Below are positions 10,381-23,591 of a stretch of DNA of 64,000 nt, piece by piece. Both the position numbers and the translations under genes were made by a program. Numbering within the stretch: position 1 is the stretch's first letter; every line of letters begins with the position of its first letter. Source of the stretch: Glutinoglossum americanum (taxonomy: Eukaryota > Ascomycota > Geoglossomycetes > Geoglossales > Geoglossaceae); the NCBI GenBank assembly GCA_020080175.1, contig JAGHQL010000001.1:62001-126000 (forward strand). Reading direction: 5' to 3'. The notes under the pieces are model-generated. The model ran no database searches. It was not told the DNA's origin and was given only the letters and a program-made list of their open reading frames with translations.

Positions 10381-12291
10381 ATGGCAGCGCTGGCAGACGA
10401 CATCGCTGCTACTCCAGAAGATGCGCAGCCTTGCCGAGACGCTACTATAGAGAAGAGGAATACGCTTATGACAGATTGGTGGAGGAGCTCAGGCAGTATT
10501 TCACATCCATTAATGGCCCTGGAACGACCCATTTCAGGAAATTTTCGGACGAGGACATACACCGGGTGATGGAGTTGCTCAAATACCTAGAGCCGAAATG
10601 GAGTGGTGTTCCGAGGCTATATATAATCTTGCGTAGCATTGGTCACCTGCACTCTCTGGATGGTTTTATCGCACAGGGAGTGACAGATATGTGGTTTCCA
10701 TTCTCAACGGGGTCGTGTCCTAGTACAATGAGCCAATCAATGCGACAGAAGTTCTCGGAGGCCCAACGGATTGTCCTCACGAAAGCAATAGATCTTGAAA
10801 AGGGGAACCAAGGAACTCATCAATACTAAGCTCCTGATGAGCTTTTGCCTTTTGAGTCCAAACAACACCTTGGAAGTGGTGCTTATTGTGAGGTAGACAA
10901 AGTACGGAGCTCGTTGAGTTATGCCGAGTTCGCACGGAAGAAAATCCGTCGTGGTCGCATTTTCCATCAACAGCAGGAGAATATGGTCTATATCGCAAGC
11001 GAGCTGGAAAAGCTGAAACGTTTGAAGCACCATCACATTGTCGAGCTGGTTGGGAGCTAATCTGACCCTATCTACGTTGGGCTCATATTTTCCTTGGTAG
11101 CGGATTCCAATCTGACTGACTTCTTACTCGCTGTGGATTGCTCCGAGAAGAAAGACTTGACGAGGAGTTTTTTCGGTTGTCTATTATCTGGCCTAACATA
11201 TATGCATGAGAATCGAATAAGACACAAAGATATCAAGCCTGAAAACATCCTAGTCTGTGGTGATACAGTTCTCTTTACCGACTTCAAACTGGCATGGAGT
11301 TGGGAAGAGTTAGGCCGTAGCACGACTTAGGATGCTACGCTCCTGATGACAAGAAGATATGGTGCACCGGAAATGTTTGTCGATGCCCCTCGAAGCTCCT
11401 CTTCCGATGTCTGGTCACTTGGATGCGTTTTCCTTGAGATGATTACGGTCTTGAAAGGAAAACTTCGGCTCTGCAAGTACAATCTACGCTATGAATCGGG
11501 ATGGAGCTAACACGTGGGTGCTCAAACTCAAGATGTCCCGAGGATCCGATTTGGACAACATCCCCTTGTGTTGGACGGGAAAGATGTTGCGAAAGGAGAG
11601 TGCAGGACGACCTACAGCCAGGTCACTTTTTGACCTTATTGTCAATTCGAAAACTGCCCGCGATCGTCATTTTGCGTTTTCGGGCCTATGTTGCCAACCT
11701 AATGGGGATCAATATGCAGAACAGAGTTCGAGCTCCGACGTCATCGCAAAATCAAGACATCATCCGACCCATACAGGGACTTCAACTACTGGAGGAGTTC
11801 CTTTGATAGACCATAAAAATCCCCCGTACATCCAGTCTCCCGATGGAAGCCTTGACCCTAGGCAATACGCGCGGCGAGTTCCAGCTACTCCGGCAAGCCC
11901 GCCAGCACCCCTCAGGGCGTCTCTCTTTGCCGCAATGAGGGATTCGGACGCTGGGCGGCTGAGGGCAGTCATCCAGGATGGTGTGGATACCCAGCCAGAG
12001 GATGTTTTTGGTGAGAGACCACTCTATAAGGTTATGAGTTCTGGGAAGGAGGAAATTGCGCGAGTTTTGCTTGGAGGCGGAACAGAGGTAAATGCACAAA
12101 ACAGACGTGGCTATATGGCTTTGCATATGGCGGCCTTCAAACGCAATGGAGACCTGGTCAGATTACTCCTCGAGGAAGGGGCGGATGCAACAGTTAGAGC
12201 GTCTGATGGATGGACGGCCCTTCACATGGCAGCTAGTGAGAAGAGTATAGAAGTACTGGGGTCTACCCGGGGGGGGGGCGTTGTCTTGTAG
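10381..12291 (+). pseudogene. Degraded protein kinase-ankyrin gene
   Basis: The order is: fungal N-terminal region (YREEEYAYDRLVEELRQYF, about 10440), kinase N-lobe with glycine loop LGSGAYCEVDKV (about 10868), catalytic loop [10 protein letters not shown] (about 11225), a DFG-like TDFKLAW (about 11278), APE (RYGAPEMF), C-lobe (SDVWSLGCVFLEMI) and ankyrin repeats from about 11925 (GYMALHMAAFKRNGDLVRLL, then DGWTALHMAA). It is broken: in-frame stops at 10827-10829, 11058-11060 and 11328-11330, one frame change near 10430 and another between about 11455 and 11490. The ankyrin part ends at a run of ten G at 12269-12278. The catalytic Arg of HRD is Lys here, and DFG reads DFK. Homologous intact proteins are expanded in Pezizomycotina; their function is mostly unknown. 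Confidence 0.75.
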
Positions 12292-14018
12292 TGATAAGAT
12301 AGGTATTGGAGTGGGCATTGAAACTACAGAGAGATTTAAAGCCCGTGGCGGAAAGCCGCTGCTGAGGGGTAATTGAACAGATGATATTGAAGTATTGATC
12401 CCGAAGCTCAACCATTTTGGTATTTTTCTTAGGCCCTTTTTTTACCCCTTTTAGTTCTTTCAACCTCATGATACCAGAATGCTTGTACCCTAGACTATAA
12501 TACGCAGCTCTTCCGTCAACTTGTAAGATACTCGCGGATCTATCTTAGTACTTATTTGGGCAGCCGCTACGGACAGCTGGCTGGATGCTCTGGAAGCCTG
12601 CTGTAAGTATTCTGGACATCCCTAACCCCGCCGGGGTTACTCGGCCACCCTACCATTGGGCGGTGAGGGGCGATCACCTGGTACCCCCAGCAATCTGGGC
12701 AAGAGCCGAAGGAGGAAGCAATAATCCTCCTTATACCTAGCTTGACCCTAAATGGGCTGGTTATGGGGCTTTTTATTGGAAGTCGAGGTGATTATCACAA
12801 CGGTCATGCGGAGAGTGCCTGGCAGGAAGCGAGGAGGGAAGATCTTCATCGACCTACCAGGATAGGTAACCCTAGCTCGCTGTGTAGTTCATCTACCTCC
12901 TGTCGCGGTATCAGTGGCGCTGGCTGATGGTGCTGGGCATTTATCCACAGCGCTTATCTTAGTGGTAGTTTTGTTAACATTGTTAGCTGTGCAGATCTTG
13001 CATGGTGTAGATAGAACTAAACCAAACCGACTATTATCAAATTGCCTTGATTAAACACTAATTACTGTTTACTATGGGGATGTCTCTGTCGTGATTATTA
13101 AGAATACACGGAACGCATTCTGCTGCTAAGCATTCAACTACTGCATCTGGAACGTTGCAGACAACGTGCCACAGCCAAAAAAAAAAAATAAATACTGCAA
13201 CTAACAAGAAATACTGTAGTAGTGATTCCTATATCCGTAGCATTTAGGTTAGCTTACATTGGTCGTTCTCTCTTAGAAGGGGGTAGGTAGCTACCGCTGC
13301 AGCACCTCTCTATTCTAATCGAACACCCCTTCTACCCACCGGCGAACCCGCTACAGTACATAGTACTTACGTTGTGGGATATCCTATGCATATATAACTT
13401 CGCGTTTACAGAACTAGAAAGGTAATGTCTACGCTTTCATTGAAATTTAGTGGATGATATTAGCTAGGTTATATAGGCGGCTGGAGGCTGTTCCATCAGC
13501 AAGAAAAGGGATTTGGGCGGCGAGAGCTTGAGGTGGAGCAGCGTTCAAAAACTGCACCGAAGCATCTAAAAACGGCGGCCGGAGTATCAAGATTTGGATG
13601 CCTTTTCACCGGCATCTACATTGATAATAATAATAATAACAGATACCTCAAAAGTTGGGGGTTTTTATAATCGATTCACTTCCATATTCGGATATGACCA
13701 CCATCCTGATGGTGATCTTGACGGAGAAAGGTAAGCTCGGAAGATTTGTTTAGAGTTGGTGAAATTGAGCTCGATGATAGAGAGTAAAAGGTAGCTACTT
13801 ATAAGTGGCGCTTGAAGTAGCCGCGGGATCTTGTTGAGTGGTTTAAGCGCTCAACGTTATTCTAAGATAGTCGCGATGCACTAGTAAATTGGTGTCACTT
13901 CTGACTAGCGGCGGGTCGAACTTCTGTGCTTGTACATATGATATGTTCTCGATAGAGACCCTCAATGACAAAGGAATGACGCTAGACAAAAGTCACGATA
14001 TGGGCCTGTCTGAGCCTA
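12292..14018. other. Gene-free spacer
   Basis: No conserved coding frame was found in about 1.7 kb. It contains a short (taa)n microsatellite near 13620-13640 and a T/A-rich middle. The stretch 12600-12930 is GC-richer and may be part of an old mobile element, but no terminal repeats or coding motifs support a family. It marks the border between the accessory region and the housekeeping block. Confidence 0.4.
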
Positions 14019-16604
14019 CTACTCCTTCTTCTTGTGCGACGAGAAAAAGTGATGTTTCTTCTTATCGTCCTTCTTGTCCTTCTTGTCATGCCTCTCGGTT
14101 TTCTTTGACCCGGAGCCTTTTGCTGGAGCTGATGAGGGATCGAATGGTTGCCCGCCATGGGGTTCTGGCCTGCCAGGGTTGAGATTTATAGATCCCATGG
14201 CAGCTGTTGGAGGTGCTACGGGCTTTGGCAGAGTAACCGCTGGAGGTGGCTTAGGCGCTGGTTCTGGCTCGAAGAGATGTTGAGGGGCGCGTGGCTTTGG
14301 ACGCTCGGCTGGAATATCTAGCCTGCGCTTATCGACACTCAAATCGCCCACCTGTCGAATGAATAGCGAAGGGGTGATCATATGGGAGGTCGCCAAAAAT
14401 ACATCCCGGGAACTACTTTTGGAGATCTCGTAACATGACCTTGATTCGGCATAAGTGGCTCCACCCGCCATGACCACTATTACTCTCTGCCGCGGTTCAA
14501 TAGATGATAAGCGGCCCTTTGCCCACGTTGGCTTGGCACTACGTAAAGAGGCTTGGGATTGGTTCTCTAGCCCCGAGATGCCTTCAGAAGGGGCATCGAG
14601 GTGAGGTTTCATGAAGGGAAACACAGTTTGGTCGAGGGTTCCCCTCACATGGTTTTCAAGCATTAGCTTGAGCGACGGTTCGAAACGCGAGAGTGCGTAC
14701 TCCTCCGTCGCATTTGCTGAGACTTGCTTTTTTCCAAATAGGGGCTGAGTAGGGGTCTTGTTGTCTTTGAGGGGTTTCTGTACGCGTACACCTAAAAGTT
14801 CAAGGTTTTGAATTACTTCCTCGTCTTGGGGAGGAAGCTGAGCATGGGCGAGGAGCTTGAAGGTGTCTGCCGGCAGAAGTCCGTCTCGGTATAGGATGTA
14901 TAGCATGATAAGGCGCAATCGGTCTGCAGGGACAGTGCTTTCGTCGTCAAGTAGACGCACAACGTCATCAGCTAAGTTCTTGGGTTTCCGATAGTCCTCG
15001 TCCAGCCCAGTTGCAAGTGTCTTGATTTGCGAGGCATGTCAGGGTTTCTGAGCGTCCCGAAAAATTAGGGCGGTTTCAGCTTACCTGCTCTACAGACGCA
15101 AGGTCTGGCAGTTTATGTTTCTGGAATATATCCATACATTCCTGAGCCATATTGAGATGCAATGAATAGGCTTCCTTTAGTTCCTGGAATTGTGGCAGCC
15201 CAGCGAGCATGGCCTTGATCGCACCCAAGCTGTTGGCATCCGCGCTACTATGTTCGGCCAAGTAGCGCAATTAGTATCACAAGCTCTTAAAAGGGTCTGC
15301 GGGGCAAAGCTCACGAATTAGTAAAATGGGGATTTTCGTCGATAAATTTTTTGAAATCTCCCATTAGCTTCTCGATAGTGTCTTTCATATGAGAGTGTCG
15401 ATTTTCCACCCAAATATTATCCTTTTCTCCGATCTCCAATTCTTTTTCCTCTTCATCAGGCTCGCCCTGTTTTATGATGGTTTTGTACAATACTTTGTCT
15501 CCCTCTTTGATTGGTAACAGGTCATGCGCCATGGCTTGGTAAGTGAATTCATGTATCAAAGGAGAAAACAGGTCCATTGACCTGTCTGTGATGAAGAGTG
15601 CACCTCGTGGTCGATTAGAAGGGGGCGGAAAATCGGTGCGATATTGGGTATAGGCGTCAAGCTCTTCTTGAACGAATCGTGCGAGATGAGAGGAAAGAAC
15701 ACTGGCTTCGTGAGAAGGATTCCTTGGTCGGTAGTAGCGTATGATAGGGTTCTCGCCAAGTGAGATGCAGATGGAGACGATCTCCAGGATTGATAACGCC
15801 AGTGTTAGCGGGATGAGCGGGACTAATCTATATGGTAAGATTCGGAGAATGGACAAACCTTCTTCGTTAGGTCATGCATGTGACCTCGAACCAAATTATT
15901 ACAGGCAGGGTGAAAAAGGACCGGGAAGCTCCAAGGGTCTCTGAATGTGATCAGATGGGACTCGCGAGGGAAGAAGTCCACCGAAAGAGTCTTGAATTCC
16001 GCAATCTGCTCTCGTGCAGATTGCGATGAGTCTATTCTCCTTCGATCATGAGGTTCGAGTGCTGCACATCTTCCGTCAGTCATTGCTATTCCAACCCTGT
16101 CTGCAAGGGTGACAAACCTGCAGTCCAGACCAGGTGCGACTTCCTGTACCGCCGTCGCTGAAAGTCGGCCATGAGGCAATCCACAATGTGTGGTAGGGGT
16201 GAAAGAAGGTAGACAGCATCCATATCCTTATTCACCGGTCTCCGATGCTCGATCTGTTCAATGTCTATCGCTATAATCAGACACGGCATTTTTCAAATGG
16301 GAGGAGCAGAAAACAAACTCGTGATGTTCTCATTTAGAATATCGTCTTCTTTAACGACATTATCTATGAGCTTTCTCGCCGCCTCGTCTATCACGAGTAC
16401 CTTCCACTAGAGCATCGATTCACTTCAGCCTCAATTCTACATTCATTCTCTCCCTAGAAATGTACTCACTTCTCCTCGCGCAGTATTTCGTACTGCGTCC
16501 AAGATAACTACAATTCCGAATTGTCAGCCGAAATCGATTGACGGGTTATGGAGTTCGGGATGGCCTATACTATCACGTTGGACGTTGATCACTGAGACGC
16601 CCAT
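14019..16604 (-). CDS. SEC1: Sec1/Munc18 (SM) exocytosis protein
   Basis: SM proteins bind SNARE complexes and drive vesicle fusion at the plasma membrane. The hand model has eight exons: 16604-16571, 16507-16470, 16406-16319, 16270-16118, 16061-15859, 15781-15315, 15247-15085 and 15020-14019 (715 aa; junctions keep frame). Family landmarks are [11 protein letters not shown] at the start, [72 protein letters not shown] and [15 protein letters not shown]. The C-terminus carries a long proline-rich then lysine-rich tail ([12 protein letters not shown]) typical of filamentous fungal Sec1, possibly membrane- or RNA-binding. It is divergently paired with SUV3, sharing about 430 bp of 5' sequence. 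Confidence 0.93.
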
Positions 16605-17034
16605 GTTCCAAGTGGACGAGTACTTCCTGGCTAGCGGGTTTGGTACGGAGAGGAGAGGGGGTTGGGTTTGGGATGATGAAAATTGAGAACCGTTCTTGAC
16701 GGTGGCAAGTTAGGCAACAGAAAGTGGGTAATGGAGGTGGGGTGTCATTCACGGGTAGTGTTCATAGAGAAGGTGCTACTGCTGCTGCTGCTATTGCTGC
16801 TGCTGCCTGGGTCGGCGGTGGCGACCTCACTAGCTTCCCTCTGAACACTTAAGCTTACAGAGTCGTGTTGCTTATTGTCTCGATGTGCGACAATCGAACT
16901 TTGGAGGTTAGACCCGGAATCGGAAAAACTATAGGGCCGTGAGGCTCTGAAAAATATGTTGTATGCATGCCTTTTCCATCTTTCCACCTCTCCGCTGCGA
17001 TCTCGTCCAACCCCCCTCTACACGCCATTTGATC
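16605..17034. promoter_or_regulatory. Divergent promoter region SEC1/SUV3
   Basis: These 430 bases separate the start codons of two divergent genes, so both promoters and 5' UTRs lie here. A (ctg)n-type microsatellite occupies about 16776-16805. No specific factor site can be assigned. The in-frame ATG at 16963 could alternatively start SUV3. Confidence 0.6.
16776..16805. repeat. (CTG)n microsatellite
   Basis: Imperfect ctactgctgctgctgctatt followed by gctgctgctgc in the SEC1/SUV3 intergenic region. Confidence 0.8.
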
Positions 17035-19479
17035 ATGGTTTCTGTAGAAAATGGACTCGGTCAGTGCCTACTCTGCGCGTTTCGCACTCAACGATTAAAT
17101 TGGTCAACATCGCGTCAAATCTCAAAGCGAGGGTTTGGTAGGGAAGCATCGAAGCTCCTTGGGGGACAGCATCGGGGTGTGAGAAAAGTGCCGAGCGGTG
17201 CAAAAGTGAGCGCGATAAATTATTCTAGATGCCTTCGATCTAACGTACTTTGCGGGTATATTATCAGGGTCGCGGTGAACGTGCGTCGATCGGACCTCGT
17301 TACCACCCACCGCAGTTCCAGAAACTTTCCCCTGCCGTACGAGGACGTATAGAGCCTTCTAAGGTGAGGCTTATAATCGAAACCCGGCTGGACATCCTGA
17401 GAGACTCTCTAGGAGAGGCTTGGTCGGATCGTAGCCGATTTGAGACGTACTTTGCGAAGTTCAAAACAAGCGTCAAACTAGATCCCGGCTACTTTCGCAT
17501 AATTCCTACTGCCTCTGTGAAGGACAGGGCAAGAACTATATGGGATTCCAAAAACGAGGATGTTCCTAATACCCTATACGATTTTAAGGCGTTCCAGCGG
17601 GCGTATGTGGATGGGGGTGTTAAAGGGCTAGACTTGGAACTCAAGCATGCTTTCCTCGGCTTTGTCGCGGACTCGGAAACGACAGAACGCTTATTTGATA
17701 AGCAGGAGAAGATCTCGGACTTTCGCTACCCAATTGATTGGTATCCGGCCACAAAAGCTATAAAGAGGTCCTTTCATCTTCATGTGGGTCCCACGAATTC
17801 TGGCAAAACGTATCATGCTCTACAGAGGTTGGAACAGGCCAAAACTGGTATCTATGCTGCACCGCTCCGATTGCTAGCTCACGAAATCTATACTCGGCTG
17901 AACGCGAAGGGGAAACCGTGTAATCTCATTACTGGAGAAGAGAGGAGGGTCATAGAGGGTGAGAAAAATCCGATGATTAGTTGCACGGTAGAAATGACTC
18001 CCATCGACATGGACTTGGAGGTTGCCGTTATAGACGAGATACAAATGATCGGATCGTCGGACCGTGGCTGGGCTTGGTCTCAGGCATTGCTTGGCGTAAG
18101 GGCTAGAGAAGTTCATCTATGTGGAGAAGAGCGGGTGGTCCCGTTGATTCGGCAGTTGACCTCGTGGATGGGGGAAAGCCTGAAGATCCACCGTTATACC
18201 CGCTTGAGTCCCTTGGTTGTAGAAGACACGAGCTTGAGGGGCGACCTGCACTCTCTGAGAAAGGGTGACTGTGTTGTGGTATTCTCAAGAAGTGGCATTC
18301 ACGACATGAAGGAGAAAATTGAGACAATAACTGGGAAACGGTGTGCTGTTGTGTATGGAAGCCTACCACCCGAAACGAGAGCACAGCAAGCTCGACTTTT
18401 CAATGATCCAGATAGTGACTATGATATTCTCGTGGCTAGTGATGCTATTGGTATGGGGTTAAACCTGTTGGTAGCCCATATTTCACTTACTGTTCCAAGT
18501 CCTAACGTCCACTAGGAGTATTAAGCGTATAATATTCGATACTACTCTAAAATTCTCGGGACAGTCCCTCGAGAGGTTAACTACCTCGGAAATCAAACAG
18601 ATCGCTGGCCGAGCGGGACGCTATCGAACTGCTCAAGATGGTATCGTGGGTTCAAGTTCAACGATATCGGGTCGCGGCAATGAAGCGCTTATCCAAGCCA
18701 AATCCTCCACACTATCGCAATCAAACATCGGTATTGTTACGACCCTAGAGGACTTCGACCTTCAGGCCGTGCGAAACGCCACGGCAAGGGAGACTGAGCC
18801 CATCGCTTCAGCAGGTATCCTAGCTCCCGCTTCAGTGGTTCATAAGTTCGTATCGTGCACTCCACCGGGTACGCCATTCAGCTTTATCTTGCGTCGGTTG
18901 TATGAGATCTCTCGAATAAACCCGCGGTTCCATCTGTGCGAACTTGGTGATCAGCTCTTAATTGCGGAGTTGATCGAGCCAATCAAGGGGCTATCTGTCG
19001 TCGATCGGATCAACATTTGTAAAGCCCCAGCAGACCGAACGCCTAGAATCCAAGCAATACTTCGGGAGCTCGCAACATGTATTGCTAGAAGGAGCGGAGG
19101 CGCACTATCAGACATCAAAGAAATGCCATTAGATTTATTGGGCCGACCGGCCTCGGCCGATAAATCATACCTGGAATCGCTAGAGGAATTGCACAAGGGG
19201 CTGTCGTTATACCTGTGGCTTAGCTACCGGTTCGAGGGGGTCTTCCCCAGCAGACCGCAAGCATTTGGGTATAAAGAAATCGTGGAGAAGAACATCGAAA
19301 AGGTGTTGGGGAATATGTCCTGCGACCTCTCTGTAAAGGAGAGGAAGTTACAGGTGGCGATCAAGCAGATCAAAGTGGGGTATAGGGACCTATTGAAGCA
19401 AATAGCGCAACCTAAACCAGAAATTCCGATCCTGCCTCGAGATAAGAGCCCTCAACGCCTCACTGAGGGTGGCGCATGA
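17035..19479 (+). CDS. SUV3: Mitochondrial ATP-dependent RNA helicase Suv3
   Basis: Suv3 is the helicase subunit of the mitochondrial RNA degradosome. Exons 17035-17178, 17268-18466 and 18516-19479 give 768 aa. The N-terminus is rich in Arg/Ser/Ala with no acidic cluster, as expected of a mitochondrial presequence. Helicase motifs are GPTNSGKTYHA (motif I), DEIQM (DExx box, motif II), VVFSRSGIHDMKEKI, VASDAIGMGLNL (motif V) and QIAGRAGRY (motif VI), followed by the Suv3 C-terminal region. Intron 2 (18467-18515) interrupts motif V exactly after GLN-L and contains CCTAAC. An upstream in-frame ATG at 16963 would add 24 residues. Convergent with CHO2. Confidence 0.93.
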
Positions 19480-20231
19480 GCGGCCCAGCGATGGATTCCA
19501 TCCTTTGAGAAAAAACTACTCCATTCAAACAGCGGCAATCCGTAAACCTCCTCCTAGCAGGGGTTTTGCATTATTTTGTGACATAGCTACAGCATAGAAA
19601 AAGGTATATAGATTAGCATTCACTCAACAACTCTGCACCGCCAACAAACTCCCTTCGCGATACGTATTACAGGGACAGTACCACGATGTCGATATTTTGG
19701 CCTGCTTACTGCGTTTATTCCTTCCCCCCCAATATCTCTCCTTATCGTCTCTTACCACTTACTAGTCGAGGGGGTGCTGGTGGCCATATGGTCCTCTCTC
19801 TCCCCAGCATGTGCAACCCATGGTACCAGTGGCATTTTTACGGCACTCGAGTAATCACCCCACAAACATATATATTATTCCACTCGCAGGAGCAAAACCA
19901 CCCATATCTCTCTGCTTCAAAGAAAGCTAGCTAAGTAGGTAATGGCGCGTAGCAGAATCCAGCACCAACTGAAAAACAAGAGACATCTGCGATTCCAGCC
20001 TAGCCTATATGAATAATTCTCATCTACCTTCTAAGGGGTTGGTTGCGTTGGTGCTAGGGCTGTACAAGTCCAGTCTACCTCCTCTCCCACCCCGGTCTTT
20101 GAATGCAAATGCAAAAGAAAAAAAATAGAGGTAGTCTCTGGGTTTGAACGCAAGACTGATAAAACAGTAAACGCTCGCCAGTAAGAAGCAAACAATGCCA
20201 ATGCGGACCGTGCTCGCTATCGTAGGACTCA
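19480..20231. other. Convergent 3' region SUV3/CHO2
   Basis: These 750 bases hold the 3' ends of SUV3 (+) and CHO2 (-). Apart from A/T-rich stretches suitable for polyadenylation (for example near 19600 and 20120) nothing is recognised. Confidence 0.4.
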
Positions 20232-23200
20232 TTAGTCGAAACCCTCCCTAGGTAGGGCGTGGCGGGCGAGGGACATTCCCCTCGCCGAGTGACAAGCGGG
20301 ATTGGGCTGTGAGATGGATGAACCTTTATGAAAGGAACAGTTGGAAACTCGGGCTAGTATTTGACAAGGGTGGGTGAGTTGGTACCCATGGCTACGGACA
20401 TGCTGTATGGTGCCTAGAATAACATAATTTATGCCATTAGCTATCGATTTTAACGGAAGGCGGTGGAAACTCTCCTGGTAGACACGAAGTACACGTAGCA
20501 ATAATAAAGGCTTTCTACTTACTAGGACTTTCTTTGCGTTGCAAATCCGCCAGGCGAGGTTCTTGACGCTTCCGTCCGCTTTGACGACTTCCGGCGCAAA
20601 TTCGATACCGAACCTAAATAAATGGTTAATGGTCTTTCCGATCTCGGGCTAGAACAAAAAGAGCACAAACATATGTTGGACAGCAAACACAACCCTCTTC
20701 GCGTACTTGGCTTCCCTTCCAGCTAGAGGGCCAAATTCCTCGTCGACTGTATTCGGCGCAATCTCTGAATTTTTGTCGAAGCAGTTTCTGACCACTGGCA
20801 ACAAGGCCTTCTTTACAGCACAGCTCAAACTGCCGTTGGCGTCCAACTCGACATCATCTTCGTCAAACCTACCAACCCGGATCTCGAAAGGGAGTGAAAT
20901 GGCCATTACATTATGTTTCCCGTCGTGGTGATACCGGAATTCAAAAACGCCCTGGGTCCACCAAAGTTTGTCGCCCCGGAACATCATCTCCCCCTGTAGA
21001 CGGTCTTTGTCCTCCCCATCACCCCCTTGGACACTAGAAACCAGTATATCACTCACTAAATTACCATCGTCTGCAGAGGAGGAATCATACGCTCCCGACG
21101 TCGTAGCCACCCACCGCCCGGCTGACGCAATTTTTGTAACGTCCCTGGAGGCATTATCAACGACTTTGTATAATCCAACCCAATCTTTTTTACTGTGATT
21201 CAGAGGTGCCGTCCATTTGACCCTAATCGGAGTGCCGTATTCAAATACCTTGGTCTTGAAATCGCTTCGTCTCTCCACAGGATTGTGTGCATATGCGCCT
21301 TCCTTTCCATTGGCATAATCGCAAGCTGCGGAAGCGGGCAAGGGCGTCCCTTCAATTTCGAGGTTGTAGTCCTTTGGATCGTACCCAGCAAGATCGGGAG
21401 CAACTCTGGTTAGGCTAATACGGGCGGGGTACTGACTGAACAATGCACTAGCATCCTTGACAAAAACACCAACACCCGCCGCAAGCTTGGGCCTGGCCGA
21501 CTCAATGAAGTCCTCCACAAATTCCACCGTTCCTCCAAGGACCTTGTCCACATTCCCATGCCAGTTTTTCAGCGGTGGGGGTAAAGAGCGCTTGATGCTC
21601 TTCACCAATCCTGCCTCTCGCCTCATGTTACGACCGTACAGCTTCTGCATATGCGGTCTCTCCACGAATTGTATAAAGCTGAGCGCGAGAATATGACTCA
21701 GGAGCGCAAGACAGAAAATGGTTGTGCTTCTAGCTATTAGGACCGCCCCCCATATTCCGGCAAGGCCTAAGACTCGCTCGGGATTGTTCAGATAACGGTA
21801 TATTCCACTGTATGTCAGCTTTGGCGCCTGATCGAAGAAGAAGTCTCCGAAGAACCAGCCGAATTCTTTCAAGGAATCGTAAATGCTGAAAGCCGTCCAG
21901 ATCTGCAACGCAATGAGCATTGCGCCGATAATGTGCTTCAGCAGAACAAGGCCATAGTTCCAATCGCTTGGGAACGAGTACATCTTCCAGCTTGCAGCAA
22001 TAAACCCGGCATGACACATTGTCAGACTGAGGTGGTACATCCCTTTCCATTGCCTCCAGGCTTCATCAGGGGATTCTCCAAATTTGACGAAATGTCGTGT
22101 CCATGCCTTTTCATTGGATTGACGATTTAGGATGAAACCTAGACCGACCGAATACCAGAGCCGCCAGGCGATAGCGTTCAAGACGAAGAGAGCTTGATAG
22201 AAAGGAGTTGACGGCGTAAGCGCCGCCAACAGAAACATATAAATCTGTAGCAGAATGACGGAGATATCGGTGATGCGGAAGAGATCGACATTTTGGAGGC
22301 CAAGAAGGTTATGTACCGGAGAAGGCACGGAGGGAGCTGCCATTGCAGCGTCCCACGCGTCTTCAACAGGTGTAGCTTGCCCCACTGAGGGCTCCGCAGT
22401 GGAGATATCTTCCTGGCTTTTTCCTGGGCGTTTCCGAGGCGGCGGCGGGTTATATATCTTCTCGATATGCGGATTTTCGACTAAGATCAAGAACGCAAAT
22501 TGGGCGGCATGAGCGATGATTGAAATGGCGAGAACTTTGTAGCTCGCCGCGAGTAATGAGATCCCATAGTAGCCAGCATATCCTACGGAATACATCGGAT
22601 GAGGAGCCATCTCAAACACGCCATCGAAGGTCAACTCCTGATCAATCAGATAGAAGAAATCTCCCCAGTACCAGGCATAATCCTTTACAACTCGGTGCGC
22701 ATCAAGCTTCACCCAGAGATTGAAGCTTACCAGAGCCCAACCGGCCAGCCAACGAGCGATTGTCAAAAGAGTACCCTCTCCAACTGGCTGATTTCCGCAT
22801 GCCATAGCGAATAGGCAGTATGATACAAAATCACACATCAAAATCAAGTCCACAACTCGACGAAAGACGAGCCATGTGTTATACTCAATCGGAGCTTCCT
22901 CAAAACTATAGTCTTTCGGGATCTTCGTTTCCAGCTCGCGCTTAATAACCTGGTACAACTGCGGATGTGGGTTCTTCCCTAGAGCAGGATCCTCAAATAA
23001 CTTTGACTTCTCTGCCCACTTCACCAAAAGGCGATCTTGAGACTGGATTCGCAGTAAATAGCCAATTCCTATATTGTAGCATCCACGCCAAAAGAGGAAA
23101 ATAACAGCGAAGGTGGGTATGCGCATGGAAGACGGTAGGATATAGAGTGTCAGGATGAGCAACGCAAGAATTGCGAGAACAACGATGTCGGAAAGGTTTT

Positions 23201-23591
23201 TTGGCTGTGTGGGAGAGAGCAACTGGGACACCATATCATGTGTTTGGGGAACGGTGAAAACTACAATTTCGTCCCTTAGTTAGCAGGCAATGTTGAACAA
23301 AGTTCCATGTATATTCCATCCGATATACATCTATATAGCATAACAACTCGATAGACCCGAGTAAATTGTGTTGAAGCGCTTACCCGTCCCATCTGGTGTC
23401 CTTCCGAAAGTTTTTTTCTCCTTTTCTGCCTCATGTCCATTTGCAGACTCCGGATGAGGTTCTACTTTGAAACCATCACAACTCTCAACGGCCTCCTTGT
23501 GTGAAGGCTGCCGTGCTCTGAGCCCGTGCCCATGTCCATTGGCTTCGTGTTTTTGCCTGTTGGCGAACCGTTTCTGTGGCTCCCCACCCAT
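20232..23591 (-). CDS. CHO2: Phosphatidylethanolamine N-methyltransferase (first step)
   Basis: Cho2 methylates phosphatidylethanolamine to the monomethyl form in the ER, the first step of de novo phosphatidylcholine synthesis. Exons are 23591-23384, 23260-20671 and from 20613 downstream. Exon 1 encodes a polar N-terminus from MGGEPQKR to FGRTPDGT; exon 2 continues with [15 protein letters not shown] and many membrane helices. Two tandem methyltransferase halves are visible ([24 protein letters not shown]-type and [31 protein letters not shown]-type blocks). Exon 3 restores the family ending [15 protein letters not shown]...KKVL. The true end is uncertain: a strong donor GTAAGT follows at 20522, yet the frame stays open to 20232, giving up to 1059 aa. 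Divergent with GCP4. Confidence 0.9.

Noticed and set aside
12600-12950. GC-rich block considered as an LTR or LINE fragment
   Set aside because: No terminal repeats, no coding motif and no second copy in the window.
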